A DNA stretch of 64,000 nt from a virus. The stretch lies in IMG/VR virus record IMGVR_UViG_3300042539_000280, positions 1 to 64,000 of that record. One strand, given 5' to 3'. The position numbers were made by a program, and so were the translations under genes. Positions within the stretch are counted from its first letter, which is position 1; each line of letters opens with the position of its first letter. Positions 48,523 to 57,487 of the stretch are shown one piece after another. The notes under the pieces are model-generated. The model saw only the letters and a program-made list of their open reading frames with translations. It was not told the DNA's origin and searched no databases.

Positions 48523-50190
48523 CTATAGTCTTGGGTCCCAATTGTCGTGGATATACAGACCATCCTTATCACTTTTCAACCATAGGTCACCGTTGTCATC
48601 TTGTTCCACATAATCATCTAAACCGTTGTCAATAAAACCAAAAGGTACGTTCTCCACATCTTGAAGATAACCAAGTTCTTTCTGTAGAGCATATCTAATG
48701 TCGTTTGAAACTGTTTCTTTGAATAGTTTTTGTGCTGTCAACCAACCAAAATGAACCAATGTCATGGCCAAGTCGTCGTTGGTTCCTTCTTCTGCCTTGA
48801 ATGTCTTTTTATCCGCAGCAAAAGAAAATAGTTCTGTAATTGTATCTTCATCATTGAGAATAAGTTTATCACTCTCAACCAGGGTTTTGAGGTTAGCACA
48901 ACCGATCATCTTAGATTGTGCGGTAATCTTTAGACCGAATGCCAACTTATTCTTACCTGCCGCAAACCCACCTGAGGCCTGCATACCTTGTTTGCCTTTT
49001 ATCTGGAATTTCATAAGATTTTCGTAGTTCAATTCAAAATGCAGAATGTCGGCCACCTGTAAACCAATTGAATTGATTTCAATAAGGACAAATGCTTCGT
49101 TGTATCTAGTTGCTGCCGAGTATATTACGGCAGGTAATAGCATAGGACTAATTTCGTTGTTTCTATATTTAGCAACTTGTTTATACGGAATCTCTGTAAC
49201 GTCAAAGATAGAGAATGTCGAATAGTCTAATCCTTGACCCTCCGAAACATCGGCACACAAGACATATGTATGTTTTGGAATAGGATCTTCAAATACATCC
49301 ATACATTCGTTTCTATAGATAGGTTCTTTCCAATGCAATGATGCTAGTTTAGAACCGGAAATAAGAGTATTGGATGAACCTAAGAACTCACAACCAAACT
49401 CTTGGTCGAACTGTCTTTGAGAGGTGTTTCTGATAGTTTCTTCTGCCCACTTGGCATCACGACCAGGAACCATACTCCAGTGAATTTCGATAGGTACATA
49501 GGTACTGGTCTTTTCGACCGCTTTCGTCCATAATTTGTAAAAAAGATTCATGCCGTTTGGTGTCGAAACAATAACAACCTTTGAACTTTGACCAGATGAA
49601 ATAGTAGGATAGGTTGAGTTGAAAAACTCCTCCGCCATATTATTAGGTACGAAGGCAAACTCGTCCAGAAAAATCAAGTTGAACGAGAAACCACGGACAG
49701 AACTACCGCTCGTGGAGTCAGCCAGAACTCTCGATCCATTAGCTAACCAAATAGAACCTTTATTCCACTCTTTGATGCCTTGCTTGAGGAACATAGGTAG
49801 ATACTCGAACGCAAGTTTCAACTTACCTAAAAGTTCTCTTGCTGTTGGAGCACGGTTAGCAAGGATTGCCACAACAAACTGTTCATTGAACAAAACTTGG
49901 TGTAGAATATAGGCCACGGATGTTGTAGATTTTCCAACCTGTCGAGGTAGTTTACATATAGAAAAACGATTTTCGTGGAATGTATTCAACATTTTCTTTT
50001 GAAAGTCCCACATAGAGAATGGTATGAGACCTTTATCGACGTTGATGATTTTTATGTATTTTTCAGCAAAGTAAACAGGATCGGCAGCACATTTGATATA
50101 TTCATCCAACTCATGTTGAGTAAATGAATGTCTGTATTGCTCATTAGGGAGATTGGGGTTTGATTGATAACTAAACGGTAATCTGGCCAT
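48523..50190 (-). CDS. 17: Terminase large subunit gp17
   Basis: 555 aa. Walker A CKLPRQVGKSTTSVAYI (about 78-94), Walker B LIFLDEFAFVPN, motif III VIVSTPNGMN, and the RNase H-like nuclease domain with VLCADVSEGQGLDYS (catalytic Asp) and FVLIEINSIG. It translocates DNA into the prohead and cuts the concatemer. Its first codons overlap the NUMOD gene by 20 bp. Confidence 0.97.
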   Translation of the reverse strand: MARLPFSYQSNPNLPNEQYRHSFTQHELDEYIKCAADPVYFAEKYIKIINVDKGLIPFSMWDFQKKMLNTFHENRFSICKLPRQVGKSTTSVAYILHQVLFNEQFVVAILANRAPTARELLGKLKLAFEYLPMFLKQGIKEWNKGSIWLANGSRVLADSTSGSSVRGFSFNLIFLDEFAFVPNNMAEEFFNSTYPTISSGQSSKVVIVSTPNGMNLFYKLWTKAVEKTSTYVPIEIHWSMVPGRDAKWAEETIRNTSQRQFDQEFGCEFLGSSNTLISGSKLASLHWKEPIYRNECMDVFEDPIPKHTYVLCADVSEGQGLDYSTFSIFDVTEIPYKQVAKYRNNEISPMLLPAVIYSAATRYNEAFVLIEINSIGLQVADILHFELNYENLMKFQIKGKQGMQASGGFAAGKNKLAFGLKITAQSKMIGCANLKTLVESDKLILNDEDTITELFSFAADKKTFKAEEGTNDDLAMTLVHFGWLTAQKLFKETVSNDIRYALQKELGYLQDVENVPFGFIDNGLDDYVEQDDNGDLWLKSDKDGLYIHDNWDPRL

Positions 50191-50590
50191 ATTTTTCTGC
50201 TCTATATCCTTTATATGTCCATCCGTGTATTAGATTGGATTGACCATATTTCAAATCATTGTCTCTACAGAATTGAGAGAGGTTTACTATTATTTCTGTT
50301 TGACCATCAGGATAAGTTATAATCCATTTTGAACTTTTGTTCATGGCCTTTTTATATTTATGCTCGGCCGACTGTTTATGACCTTTTTTCTTAGGTTTTC
50401 TCAAAGCCTGCTTATGCTTTTCGGACTTTGGTTTACCTGTAAGGGATTTACGAATGGCATCTTTGGTTTCATCTGTATGTCTTATAGGTATGTAATCCAT
50501 AGGAATACAGTTACTATAATCATCGTAGTCAATAGGATGATCTGGTGGAAGAATATTGAGTGCTTCTGATAGAGGACAATAAATAGACAT
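50171..50590 (-). CDS. NUMOD-containing protein, homing-endonuclease remnant or relative
   Basis: 139 aa from ATG at 50590 (AGGAG 8-9 bp upstream; a longer start at 50647 is unlikely). DETKDAIRKSLTGKPKSEKHKQALRKPKKKGHKQSAEHKYKKAM is two or three NUMOD3-type units (S/T-GKxxSExHK), and KWIITYPDGQTEIIVNLSQFCRDNDLKYGQSNL is the C-terminal DNA-binding module of GIY-YIG/HNH homing enzymes. No catalytic GIY-YIG or HNH domain is present. Inserted between gp16 and gp17, a place favoured by mobile endonuclease genes. Confidence 0.78.
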   Translation of the reverse strand: MSIYCPLSEALNILPPDHPIDYDDYSNCIPMDYIPIRHTDETKDAIRKSLTGKPKSEKHKQALRKPKKKGHKQSAEHKYKKAMNKSSKWIITYPDGQTEIIVNLSQFCRDNDLKYGQSNLIHGWTYKGYRAEKYGQITV

Positions 50591-50650
50591 GCTGGCGCTC
50601 CTGTTTAGCGTTAGAGTCCGTGGGAGGTGGTGCTCCGTGACGGACATTCC

Positions 50651-50657
50651 TATTTAG
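50651..50657 (-). promoter_or_regulatory. Late-type element CTAAATA between genes 16 and 17
   Basis: Minus-strand ACTAAATAGG at the gp16 stop, 61 bp before the NUMOD gene start. It could drive the NUMOD gene and gp17 separately from gp16. Confidence 0.45.
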
Positions 50658-51112
50658 TTTTCTATAGTTTTCTGCTCGTCTTCCTGCTGTTTCTGTTTGA
50701 TTGCCGACAATAGTTCGGCAGTAGAACCTACGAATACGGCCTGTTCCACGTTGATGTGGTCTGCACCCTTCTTTCTTGGATCGGATGCAGGATCAGGTTC
50801 TTTTAGGTCCCTTTTCATTTTCTGTAGGTTATATAGGTCCTTGGACGTTTCTCCTACAGTTTTTATCAGGTTGGCAACTACCTCAAACCCTCTAGCGGAT
50901 TCGTTCTGTCGTGCAATAGTGGAAATGTCCTCTAATGCATCATTACCCTTTTCAATTAGATTACGAAGGGTATTTCTAACAAGTAGATAATCTTCATCTT
51001 GATCGTCAAGAGGTTCTACTTGATGCACAGGTTCATATGGAACCACTTCTTTTTTAGGTGGTTCCTCGTGGTTGATGCCTAAGGCATCTGATAAGTTTTT
51101 CTCAAGTCCCAT
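50654..51112 (-). CDS. 16: Terminase small subunit gp16
   Basis: 152 aa. DDQDEDYLLVRNTLRNLIEKGNDALEDISTIARQNESARGFEVVANLIKTVGETSKDLYNLQKMKRDL is the paired-helix oligomerisation core of gp16; the C-terminal VFVGSTAELLSAIKQ matches the gp16 tail. It recognises DNA and stimulates gp17. Immediately upstream of the gp17 unit as in other T4-like phages. Confidence 0.92.
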   Translation of the reverse strand: MGLEKNLSDALGINHEEPPKKEVVPYEPVHQVEPLDDQDEDYLLVRNTLRNLIEKGNDALEDISTIARQNESARGFEVVANLIKTVGETSKDLYNLQKMKRDLKEPDPASDPRKKGADHINVEQAVFVGSTAELLSAIKQKQQEDEQKTIEN

Positions 51113-51123
51113 AATAATTCACT

Positions 51124-51516
51124 TTACTGTTTTCTCAAATGTTCCAATATAACAGTAGGATCATTTGAAAGTTTACCTTTTTCAATCAATTTCGAAACTT
51201 TTTTTAGTTCGCTGTCAGGATATGTTTTGATTTCGGTAAGAATATTATCCAACTGTTCAACATATAGTTTTTCTTCATCAGTCATTTCACTAATTATATA
51301 TTTGTCTTGCCATCCATAATTAGTTTTCTCATAGACAACACCTTCAATTTTTTGAAAACGGTCTAATTCTGGTGGAGGTAAACGTGTAAATCTTTCGTAA
51401 CCTTTTGGAGGGTTTTCTGGATTCAGATCAGGATGAAACATACGAAGATTCCATCCTGCAATAGGATGATCTACTGCTTTGCCTTTTTCCACTCTAATGT
51501 ATAGTTCTTCGTCCAT
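51124..51516 (-). CDS. Fibre-associated hypothetical protein, 130 aa
   Basis: Starts at 51516 (MDEELYIRVEKGKAVDHPIAGWNLRMFHPDLNPENPPKGYERFTR); GGGA lies 7 bp upstream. The pattern 'IRVxxGxxVDHPIxxxNL' then 'MTDEEK' recalls small phage proteins found beside tail fibres, possibly fibre assembly chaperones. It directly follows the glycine-rich adhesin. Confidence 0.65.
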   Translation of the reverse strand: MDEELYIRVEKGKAVDHPIAGWNLRMFHPDLNPENPPKGYERFTRLPPPELDRFQKIEGVVYEKTNYGWQDKYIISEMTDEEKLYVEQLDNILTEIKTYPDSELKKVSKLIEKGKLSNDPTVILEHLRKQ

Positions 51517-51517
51517 T

Positions 51518-52231
51518 TTATTCCCACTCAATAGTTACAGAACCGGCAGTACCATTACCACCATTAGTGCACCATTGACTACCACGATAACCGCCTACAC
51601 CTGCACTACCTACTGTTACCGTAACATTGCTTTTCCAAACAGGAGTATTATCAGTTATAAGATGTGTCCATTCTTTTATTGCTCTACCGCTGTCACCACC
51701 TTGTCCACCATCTGAATATACACCGCCTGGTCCAGATCCGTGTCCTCTTGAACCGCCTGTATGTCCTGTAGTGTTTGTGTCGCCGCCAGTACCTACTGAG
51801 TCTGCCGCATCTAAGTCACCTACACCATATCCATAACAACCACCTTGTGATGCACCGGCGCCACCAGGACCTACAACAGGAACAGTTGATCCAAATCTTG
51901 AGGTACCACCTGAGGTACCAGGTCCGCCGCCCCAACAATACAAATATGGAAAGTGATCGGATCCACCACCTCCACCGCCTGAACCTCCTATTACATCAAC
52001 TGTAAGTGTAACAAATGGTGGAACAAGAAATGTATATGTACCTGGTGTGGAATATGTTCTTGAACCAGGTGCTGGTTTAGAATAGGCGTCGGATAATTTG
52101 ATTGTGCCTTTTTCTTTGCCTGCCAAATAACGAACATCCCAATCAGACAAGTTTATCTGTTGATTGGTGTTACCTCTTGCTAGATTGGATATATCTGATA
52201 AAGATATAGGGCCATTACTTTGAAGTGCCAT
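51518..52231 (-). CDS. Glycine-rich tail adhesin (gp38-like)
   Basis: 237 aa. MALQSNGPISLSDISNLARGNTNQQINLSDWDVRYLAGK is a common fibre/adhesin attachment domain. Then a short beta segment (PGTYTFLVPPFVTLTVDVIGGSG) leads to about 150 residues with poly-Gly stretches (GGSGGGGGG, GGGPGTSGG, GPGGAGASQGG), as in T4-like gp38 adhesins whose glycine-rich motifs form polyglycine helices with receptor-binding loops between. Probably a receptor-binding tip. Confidence 0.78.
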   Translation of the reverse strand: MALQSNGPISLSDISNLARGNTNQQINLSDWDVRYLAGKEKGTIKLSDAYSKPAPGSRTYSTPGTYTFLVPPFVTLTVDVIGGSGGGGGGSDHFPYLYCWGGGPGTSGGTSRFGSTVPVVGPGGAGASQGGCYGYGVGDLDAADSVGTGGDTNTTGHTGGSRGHGSGPGGVYSDGGQGGDSGRAIKEWTHLITDNTPVWKSNVTVTVGSAGVGGYRGSQWCTNGGNGTAGSVTIEWE

Positions 52232-52233
52232 TT

Positions 52234-53583
52234 TTATCCTTTGTTTATTTTAGATGACAACTCATTTATGGCTTCGATTAGTAGAGGAACAACTCTTTCA
52301 TATCTAACTGCTTTTGTTCCATCTGGTCTTGTAATAACGGCCTCTGGTAGTACCTTTTCTAATTGTTGTGCAAGGACACCAACATCATGTTTTCTAATAA
52401 AGTAGTCATCAAGACCTCCATGATTGTTGATATATTCTTCTGACCAATCGAACTCAACACCTGTAATTGAGTTTACTTTTTCAAGTGCATTAGGTATTTT
52501 TGTTACGTTTTCTTTGAATCTTTCGTCAGATGTAAAGAATCCGGAAATGTCACCATATGTTCTGATATCACCGGATGATGTAATTTTTCCTTGAACAGTG
52601 ACATTAGATGAAATGTGTGCGTTGCCGGTATTTGCATAAATGCTGGATAGAACTGTGCTTCCTGATGCATTATAGAAATAAAGATAGGAAATACCAGATG
52701 CAGGGTTTGCCTTGATCTTTACAGTTTTGCCAAAAGTAGCACCATTAGAATCCAGAATATGTGAACCAGATGCAAATGTGCTTGTACCATAAACTACAAG
52801 ATTACCTTCTGCGGTAAATGTTCCAGTTGATACACCATCTACAGTATTGATTTTGGAATTTGCTGTACCAAATGCGGCATTTACTACAGTATATGCGGAG
52901 TTTATCTTGAAGAATCCAGCATTAGCAGCACCATAAGCAACATTGGTAACATTATAGGATGAATTAGCAACTCTATATGATGCCGTGGTATTTGTAGAAA
53001 CACCATTAGCAAATACAAAGGCAGCGGATGCATTGACGCCTGCACCAAGAGCAAGTATTGTGCCTACATTTGCCTGACTCCACGCCAAATCGGATCTGAC
53101 ATATGCAGCATTGGCCTGATCAAAACCTGCCGCAGCATTTCCATCTACTACTGATAGAATAGCATTGATTGTATTAGCAATACCACTAAGATTTAGAATT
53201 AGATTGATAGCAGTATTAGTTGCGGTATAATATGAGAAGAATGTGGTATTGACCGTATTGGCAAGGTCAAATGCGGCTTTAGCATTAGCAGCAGCACCAT
53301 TTACTGTATTAGCAATTTGTGTGGCAGCCTGGGCCGAACCAAGAACAAGATTAGCATATCCATATGCATCATTGGCAACATCAAATGCGGATGATGTTAG
53401 AAATAGAAGATCACCATCAGTAGTATCGACTACGGTAATAAGATTAGCAAGGTTTGAAGTAACATTGCTTACATTATTATAAAGTTCATTGAAGTTGTTA
53501 CTTGCTTTACCGAACGCATTTCTTAGCGTATCACCGGTACCATCATTAGCATTTGTTCCAATGTTGATTGTCTGTTTTGCCAT
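52234..53583 (-). CDS. Tail fibre with S74 intramolecular chaperone
   Basis: 449 aa. MAKQTINIGTNANDGTGDTLRNAFGKASNNFNELY is a shared fibre N-terminus. The middle repeats Ala/Asn-rich units (ANxAYxxAN), predicted trimeric coiled or beta-helical shaft. From about residue 355 SDERFKENVTKIPNALEKVNSITGVEFDW begins a peptidase_S74 domain that self-cleaves at the Ser after folding the trimer. TATAAATA lies 26 bp upstream. Confidence 0.9.
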   Translation of the reverse strand: MAKQTINIGTNANDGTGDTLRNAFGKASNNFNELYNNVSNVTSNLANLITVVDTTDGDLLFLTSSAFDVANDAYGYANLVLGSAQAATQIANTVNGAAANAKAAFDLANTVNTTFFSYYTATNTAINLILNLSGIANTINAILSVVDGNAAAGFDQANAAYVRSDLAWSQANVGTILALGAGVNASAAFVFANGVSTNTTASYRVANSSYNVTNVAYGAANAGFFKINSAYTVVNAAFGTANSKINTVDGVSTGTFTAEGNLVVYGTSTFASGSHILDSNGATFGKTVKIKANPASGISYLYFYNASGSTVLSSIYANTGNAHISSNVTVQGKITSSGDIRTYGDISGFFTSDERFKENVTKIPNALEKVNSITGVEFDWSEEYINNHGGLDDYFIRKHDVGVLAQQLEKVLPEAVITRPDGTKAVRYERVVPLLIEAINELSSKINKG

Positions 53584-53609
53584 TGCCTTTTCCGCAGTTG
53601 TTCGTTAGG

Positions 53610-53617
53610 TATTTATA
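53610..53617 (-). promoter_or_regulatory. Late-type element TATAAATA before the S74 fibre
   Basis: Exact T4 late octamer on the minus strand overlapping the gp15 stop, 26 bp before the fibre ATG, with AAAGG between. Confidence 0.6.
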
Positions 53618-54620
53618 ATTCTGTTTCTGGCCATTCGGTGACTTCAATATTATAACCATAATCATCGGTAGGTTGTGCCGTTGATGGATCTGGAGTAATT
53701 ACTATCTCTGCAAGTTTCATTGATATGACATAGAATGAATCTAATGTGCATACGCCGTTTGTAGATAATGCATGAATTTCAGTATTTACCTTGAATGTTC
53801 CTTGAACCGCACCAATCACCATCTGATCTAAATCGGAGTTATATTTGACAACCGAACCATATGCAGTAGCAGTCTGATATGTATTACCCTGATAGACCAT
53901 ATCATCTACTTTGAATACACCATTAGCATTGGCCACATTTATTCTGGCAATGTAACCAGACTGTAATGCAGGATCGTTGTAAATGTTGGTGTAGATAGAA
54001 CGAATGATCTTTGGATATGAGATTGGACCATAGTAATACATCTTCATGGTAAAGTTTAGTGTCCAATTGACATATCTTACTGAATCATAATCACCCTCAT
54101 ACTGAATATCATTAGAGACATTGTTGAGAATGATTGGAACGTCCTTATACATTCCTAGATCAGGAATCATATTAGTGGTAACTGTAAAGTCAGGATTGAA
54201 GAACGGTAAAATCTGCTCTACAATATGGGTACCGTCGTCAATGTTTCTTGTATAAATATTCAATTGAAAATTGATATCATACGGAACACCCATATAAGAC
54301 GCCGAAACATGAGTAGTGGTATTCGATCTTGCGGCCTTTAGTAATGAGTTTTGTTTGCGAGAGGCATCATAGGTAATACCAGTAATCTCGAAACCCATTC
54401 TTGGTAGCATAACCTGAATTTGTCTTAGCAAATCTGGATCAGAGAAGATACGAGTAACCATCTTCTCTTTTGGTGAATAAACCAAAGGAACACGAAAGCG
54501 ATTGACCTCCTCACCGGACTGGTCATTCTTTCTAACTACAATGATATCATCAAACAAACGGCCGAATAGAACGACCGCCTTACGAGTAAGTTGATGATAG
54601 AATGGACTATTACCTAACAT
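53613..54620 (-). CDS. 15: Tail completion/sheath terminator gp15
   Basis: 335 aa (T4 gp15 is 272). FYHQLTRKAVVLFGRLFDDIIVVRKN, then RVPLVYSPKEKMVTRIFSDPDLLRQIQVMLPRMGFEI, and YDINFQLNIYTRNIDDGTHIVEQILPFFNPDFTVTTNMI match gp15. It caps the tail tube and sheath for head joining. The extra 60 residues at the C-terminus look like an added beta domain. Confidence 0.93.
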   Translation of the reverse strand: MLGNSPFYHQLTRKAVVLFGRLFDDIIVVRKNDQSGEEVNRFRVPLVYSPKEKMVTRIFSDPDLLRQIQVMLPRMGFEITGITYDASRKQNSLLKAARSNTTTHVSASYMGVPYDINFQLNIYTRNIDDGTHIVEQILPFFNPDFTVTTNMIPDLGMYKDVPIILNNVSNDIQYEGDYDSVRYVNWTLNFTMKMYYYGPISYPKIIRSIYTNIYNDPALQSGYIARINVANANGVFKVDDMVYQGNTYQTATAYGSVVKYNSDLDQMVIGAVQGTFKVNTEIHALSTNGVCTLDSFYVISMKLAEIVITPDPSTAQPTDDYGYNIEVTEWPETEL

Positions 54621-55517
54621 TTATGGTGTTCCAAATGGATTGAACTCGGACAAATCTAAAATCTCTCCGGCATCGGTGTTTAGTTGTTTGTTGTCGAACA
54701 TATCATATTCCGACAAATCTGAGATTGTATCGACATTGATAGTAGTATAAATGGCATTACTGGTATTACCAATTATCGTATAGTTATTAGTAAACTGACC
54801 AACAATGTTATAGAGTTGCAATGTATTATTAGATGCAAACCACTGTTTGACAGTTGCCTGTGCATATGCAGAATTTATATTACTGTTAGATGACTGATAT
54901 ACAGTTTCACCCATAAAGTAATCGATGGGTGAAATATTTGCAGAAGGTACAAGATTGATATTGATTGTATAAAGATTGTCTGTACCTACCTGATCAACTT
55001 CATCAATACCAGTAGCAATCTGTTCCTGAGAAGCACGGAAGGCCTCACATTTCAATTCATACACATAAGGTAGTTTCTTACCGATTTGGTGGAACATAAC
55101 TTCATGTTCAACAAACTTTACTTCAAACATTTTATGAAGAATAGGAACATAGACAAGATCACCTTCTTGTGGTCTTTGTCTAATAGAACCAGGCATAATG
55201 CTACGGAATGATCTGCGTGATATAACAAAGTTATCGTTGTCTCTAATCTCTAAACCAAACTTAGAGAAAAAGTCTTGCTGTCCTTCGTGCCCACCAACAT
55301 TCAATAGATATGCCTCAATTAGATAGGCCTTCTTGAATGCCGAGTTTTTATATTCACCAAAGATCATATCACCTTCATCAAATGATTCTCTTGGAATATA
55401 ATAAACGTTGTGACCCATAATCTGGATGGATTCAACAATAAGGTCTTCCATCAACAAATGTTCATTGTTGATTCTTTCTTGTGACGGATAATTGTTGAAA
55501 TAACGGTTGACTGCCAT
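54621..55517 (-). CDS. 14: Neck protein gp14
   Basis: 298 aa. NRYFNNYPSQERINNEHLLMEDLIVESIQIMGHNVYYIPRESFDEGDMIFGE and FFSKFGLEIRDNDNFVISRRSF are conserved gp14 motifs. It forms the neck ring under the portal with gp13. It sits one base from gp15 and one base from gp13. Confidence 0.93.
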   Translation of the reverse strand: MAVNRYFNNYPSQERINNEHLLMEDLIVESIQIMGHNVYYIPRESFDEGDMIFGEYKNSAFKKAYLIEAYLLNVGGHEGQQDFFSKFGLEIRDNDNFVISRRSFRSIMPGSIRQRPQEGDLVYVPILHKMFEVKFVEHEVMFHQIGKKLPYVYELKCEAFRASQEQIATGIDEVDQVGTDNLYTININLVPSANISPIDYFMGETVYQSSNSNINSAYAQATVKQWFASNNTLQLYNIVGQFTNNYTIIGNTSNAIYTTINVDTISDLSEYDMFDNKQLNTDAGEILDLSEFNPFGTP

Positions 55518-55518
55518 A

Positions 55519-56268
55519 TTATCCTACTAGGAATCCTGGTGGTTCTTGATAAGTATCACGAATAGTTTGCTCTAAGTCTTTGATTTCTGCCACCGCTTCG
55601 TCAAAAACTTGCTGGCCATTCATGGTTATACCACCTGCCAACTGCATTCCACCATATTTCTTCATATTATTTCCCCACTGACGCTTGATATATGCTGTAC
55701 CTAAGGCCTTGAGCATACGATCATTCCAGAATAGGTTATAGGCATTTGGATCGGTAACGACACGACCTTGTGCAATGATAAACTGTCCTTCTTCAATATC
55801 ACTACCCCAATCCCAGTCGATATAGAGACGGTTGTTGATCTTGTTATAACGGATTGGTGTTTCACCTGAGAAGATCATGTCCAATGTTCTTAGATGCTGC
55901 ATGGTTAGAGCATAATTGACATAGGAGGTGGATGAAAGATCCCAGAGGTCGTTTAGACGCAACTGGTACCTTAGATCGAAAAATGTCATGGATTGATTGG
56001 TGCCACCGACAGGGAATACCTGAGTAACGGAATTTACACCTTCGGACATTTGAATATAATTGTTGGCAATATCACCGGCGGTGATTTGATGTTTTAGATA
56101 TGACTTTTCGGTTCCATCATAGTGGAATTCCTGAAAATATTGGACTGCAATAGTTATACAATCTTCGGCCTGCACATCATCAACGTTGACCTTGATTACA
56201 GGTTCACCTAGTTGACGAAAGCAAAGAGCCTTAAATTCTTCTCTATTTGCTGGTGCTGACTGTGACAT
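55519..56268 (-). CDS. 13: Neck protein gp13
   Basis: 249 aa. REEFKALCFRQLGEPVIKVNVDDVQAEDCITIAVQYFQEFHYDGTEKSYLKHQIT, then VFPVGGTNQSMTFFDLRYQLRLNDLWDLSSTSYVNYALTMQHLR match gp13. It lies between portal and gp14 in the assembled neck. Late-type element upstream. Confidence 0.94.
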   Translation of the reverse strand: MSQSAPANREEFKALCFRQLGEPVIKVNVDDVQAEDCITIAVQYFQEFHYDGTEKSYLKHQITAGDIANNYIQMSEGVNSVTQVFPVGGTNQSMTFFDLRYQLRLNDLWDLSSTSYVNYALTMQHLRTLDMIFSGETPIRYNKINNRLYIDWDWGSDIEEGQFIIAQGRVVTDPNAYNLFWNDRMLKALGTAYIKRQWGNNMKKYGGMQLAGGITMNGQQVFDEAVAEIKDLEQTIRDTYQEPPGFLVG

Positions 56269-56295
56269 GGCAATCCTTTTAGTAGTTATTCATAC

Positions 56296-56302
56296 TATTT
56301 AG
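56296..56302 (-). promoter_or_regulatory. Late-type element CTAAATA before gene 13
   Basis: Minus-strand CCTAAATAGTATG in the 39 bp gap, 28 bp before the gp13 start, with AAAGGA between. Confidence 0.55.
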
Positions 56303-56307
56303 GATTC

Positions 56308-56928
56308 CTACCGAAACTTAGGACCCTCTACCCATATCACAATTGATTTACGAACACCTGATAAAACAGGGGTCACACGATGAATCATAAATGAAGGAAA
56401 AGCAATAATAGTTCCTCTTTCCATACAAATTGTCAAAGGATTTTTTTCTTGCCCGGTATTTATTTGAAAATCACCACCTTCAAATTCATTTCTATCATTC
56501 AAAAGCATAACAAGTGTAAGTTTTCGGGTATCAAGCATTTTCATAACAGGTTCTAATTCATAACCAAGTACCGTATCACCGTGCCAATCATATTTACCTT
56601 GTTCATTTCCATTATACACTGTATATTGAATAGTATTATATCCATGCAGATCGAATTGATAAAACTGATCATTTATGGATTCAATCACATTATTATAGGT
56701 ATCAAATATCCAGGATGTTTCATCATTTCTTTCGAAAAATTTAATATCCGAAACTCTGACCGATCCATCTACTGTCTGTCCGTTTTCTTTTACAACTCCA
56801 CCTCTATACAAATCAAATTTACTACACATATTTTCAAAATGATCTAATTGGACGTTGGTAAAAGCATCTTTCCACCACACATAAAATGGTGTTATTCTTC
56901 TTCTAGTAAAGGTATCATTATGTATCAT
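56308..56928 (-). CDS. 2OG-Fe(II) oxygenase (PiuC/prolyl-hydroxylase-like)
   Basis: 206 aa. HGDT in YDWHGDTVLGYE provides the HxD iron ligands, followed by RKLTLVMLLNDRNEFEGGDFQI, then GTIIAFPSFMIHRVTPVLSGVRKSIVIWVEGP with the distal His and the 2-oxoglutarate-binding Arg. All catalytic residues are in place. Such proteins recur in marine T4-like phages. Here the gene is in the structural block beside neck and fibre genes, suggesting a late role, perhaps hydroxylating a virion protein (inference). Confidence 0.88.
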   Translation of the reverse strand: MIHNDTFTRRRITPFYVWWKDAFTNVQLDHFENMCSKFDLYRGGVVKENGQTVDGSVRVSDIKFFERNDETSWIFDTYNNVIESINDQFYQFDLHGYNTIQYTVYNGNEQGKYDWHGDTVLGYELEPVMKMLDTRKLTLVMLLNDRNEFEGGDFQINTGQEKNPLTICMERGTIIAFPSFMIHRVTPVLSGVRKSIVIWVEGPKFR

Positions 56929-56948
56929 ATTATATCTTTCATTATGTG

Positions 56949-57470
56949 TTAAATAGATTCAATTTTTATTGTAGGAAGTGTGTTTGCCGATGCTGAATTA
57001 GTAAACGTAATTGTCATATCTTTATTAGGAAATTCTTTGTAAAGTTTCACAAAGATTTCGTTAAAATAACTAAGAGGATCCTTTGAAGGATCTGTTGGTG
57101 AATCTTTATCAATTGTATAATTAAATTCATTTTTTTCATGTAACATTGATTCAACCACATCCAAATTTGGTTGGTTGTTAGCTAACATTAATTTTTCTTT
57201 TAGTAAAAACCACTCTGATGGTGCACCCTTTTCTATTGAATAAAGTATATCTTCTCTCGTTGGATTAAAATTAGTACCTAAAGGTACATTAATGTCAGAC
57301 TGACATCTTACCGGATAACCATCAGAAGTTCTTGCTATATCTCCTACAGCATCAAAATGTGTTGCCAAAGAATCTTCGGTAATAATATCTGTCCAATATC
57401 TAACAACAAAAGAATTATTCTCTTTATCAATTTCGATTATTCTATAGTAGATTTTAATATTATTTTCCAT
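56949..57470 (-). CDS. Hypothetical protein, 173 aa
   Basis: IKIYYRIIEIDKENNSFVVRYWTDIITEDSLATHFDAVGDIARTSDGYPVRCQSDINVPLG, then a helical part and a C-terminal beta segment. No membrane or catalytic motif. AT-rich. Lies between an oxygenase and the glycine-rich fibre; may be a fibre chaperone or virion protein, unproven. Confidence 0.6.
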   Translation of the reverse strand: MENNIKIYYRIIEIDKENNSFVVRYWTDIITEDSLATHFDAVGDIARTSDGYPVRCQSDINVPLGTNFNPTREDILYSIEKGAPSEWFLLKEKLMLANNQPNLDVVESMLHEKNEFNYTIDKDSPTDPSKDPLSYFNEIFVKLYKEFPNKDMTITFTNSASANTLPTIKIESI

Positions 57471-57487
57471 TTAATCCCTCTATTTTA

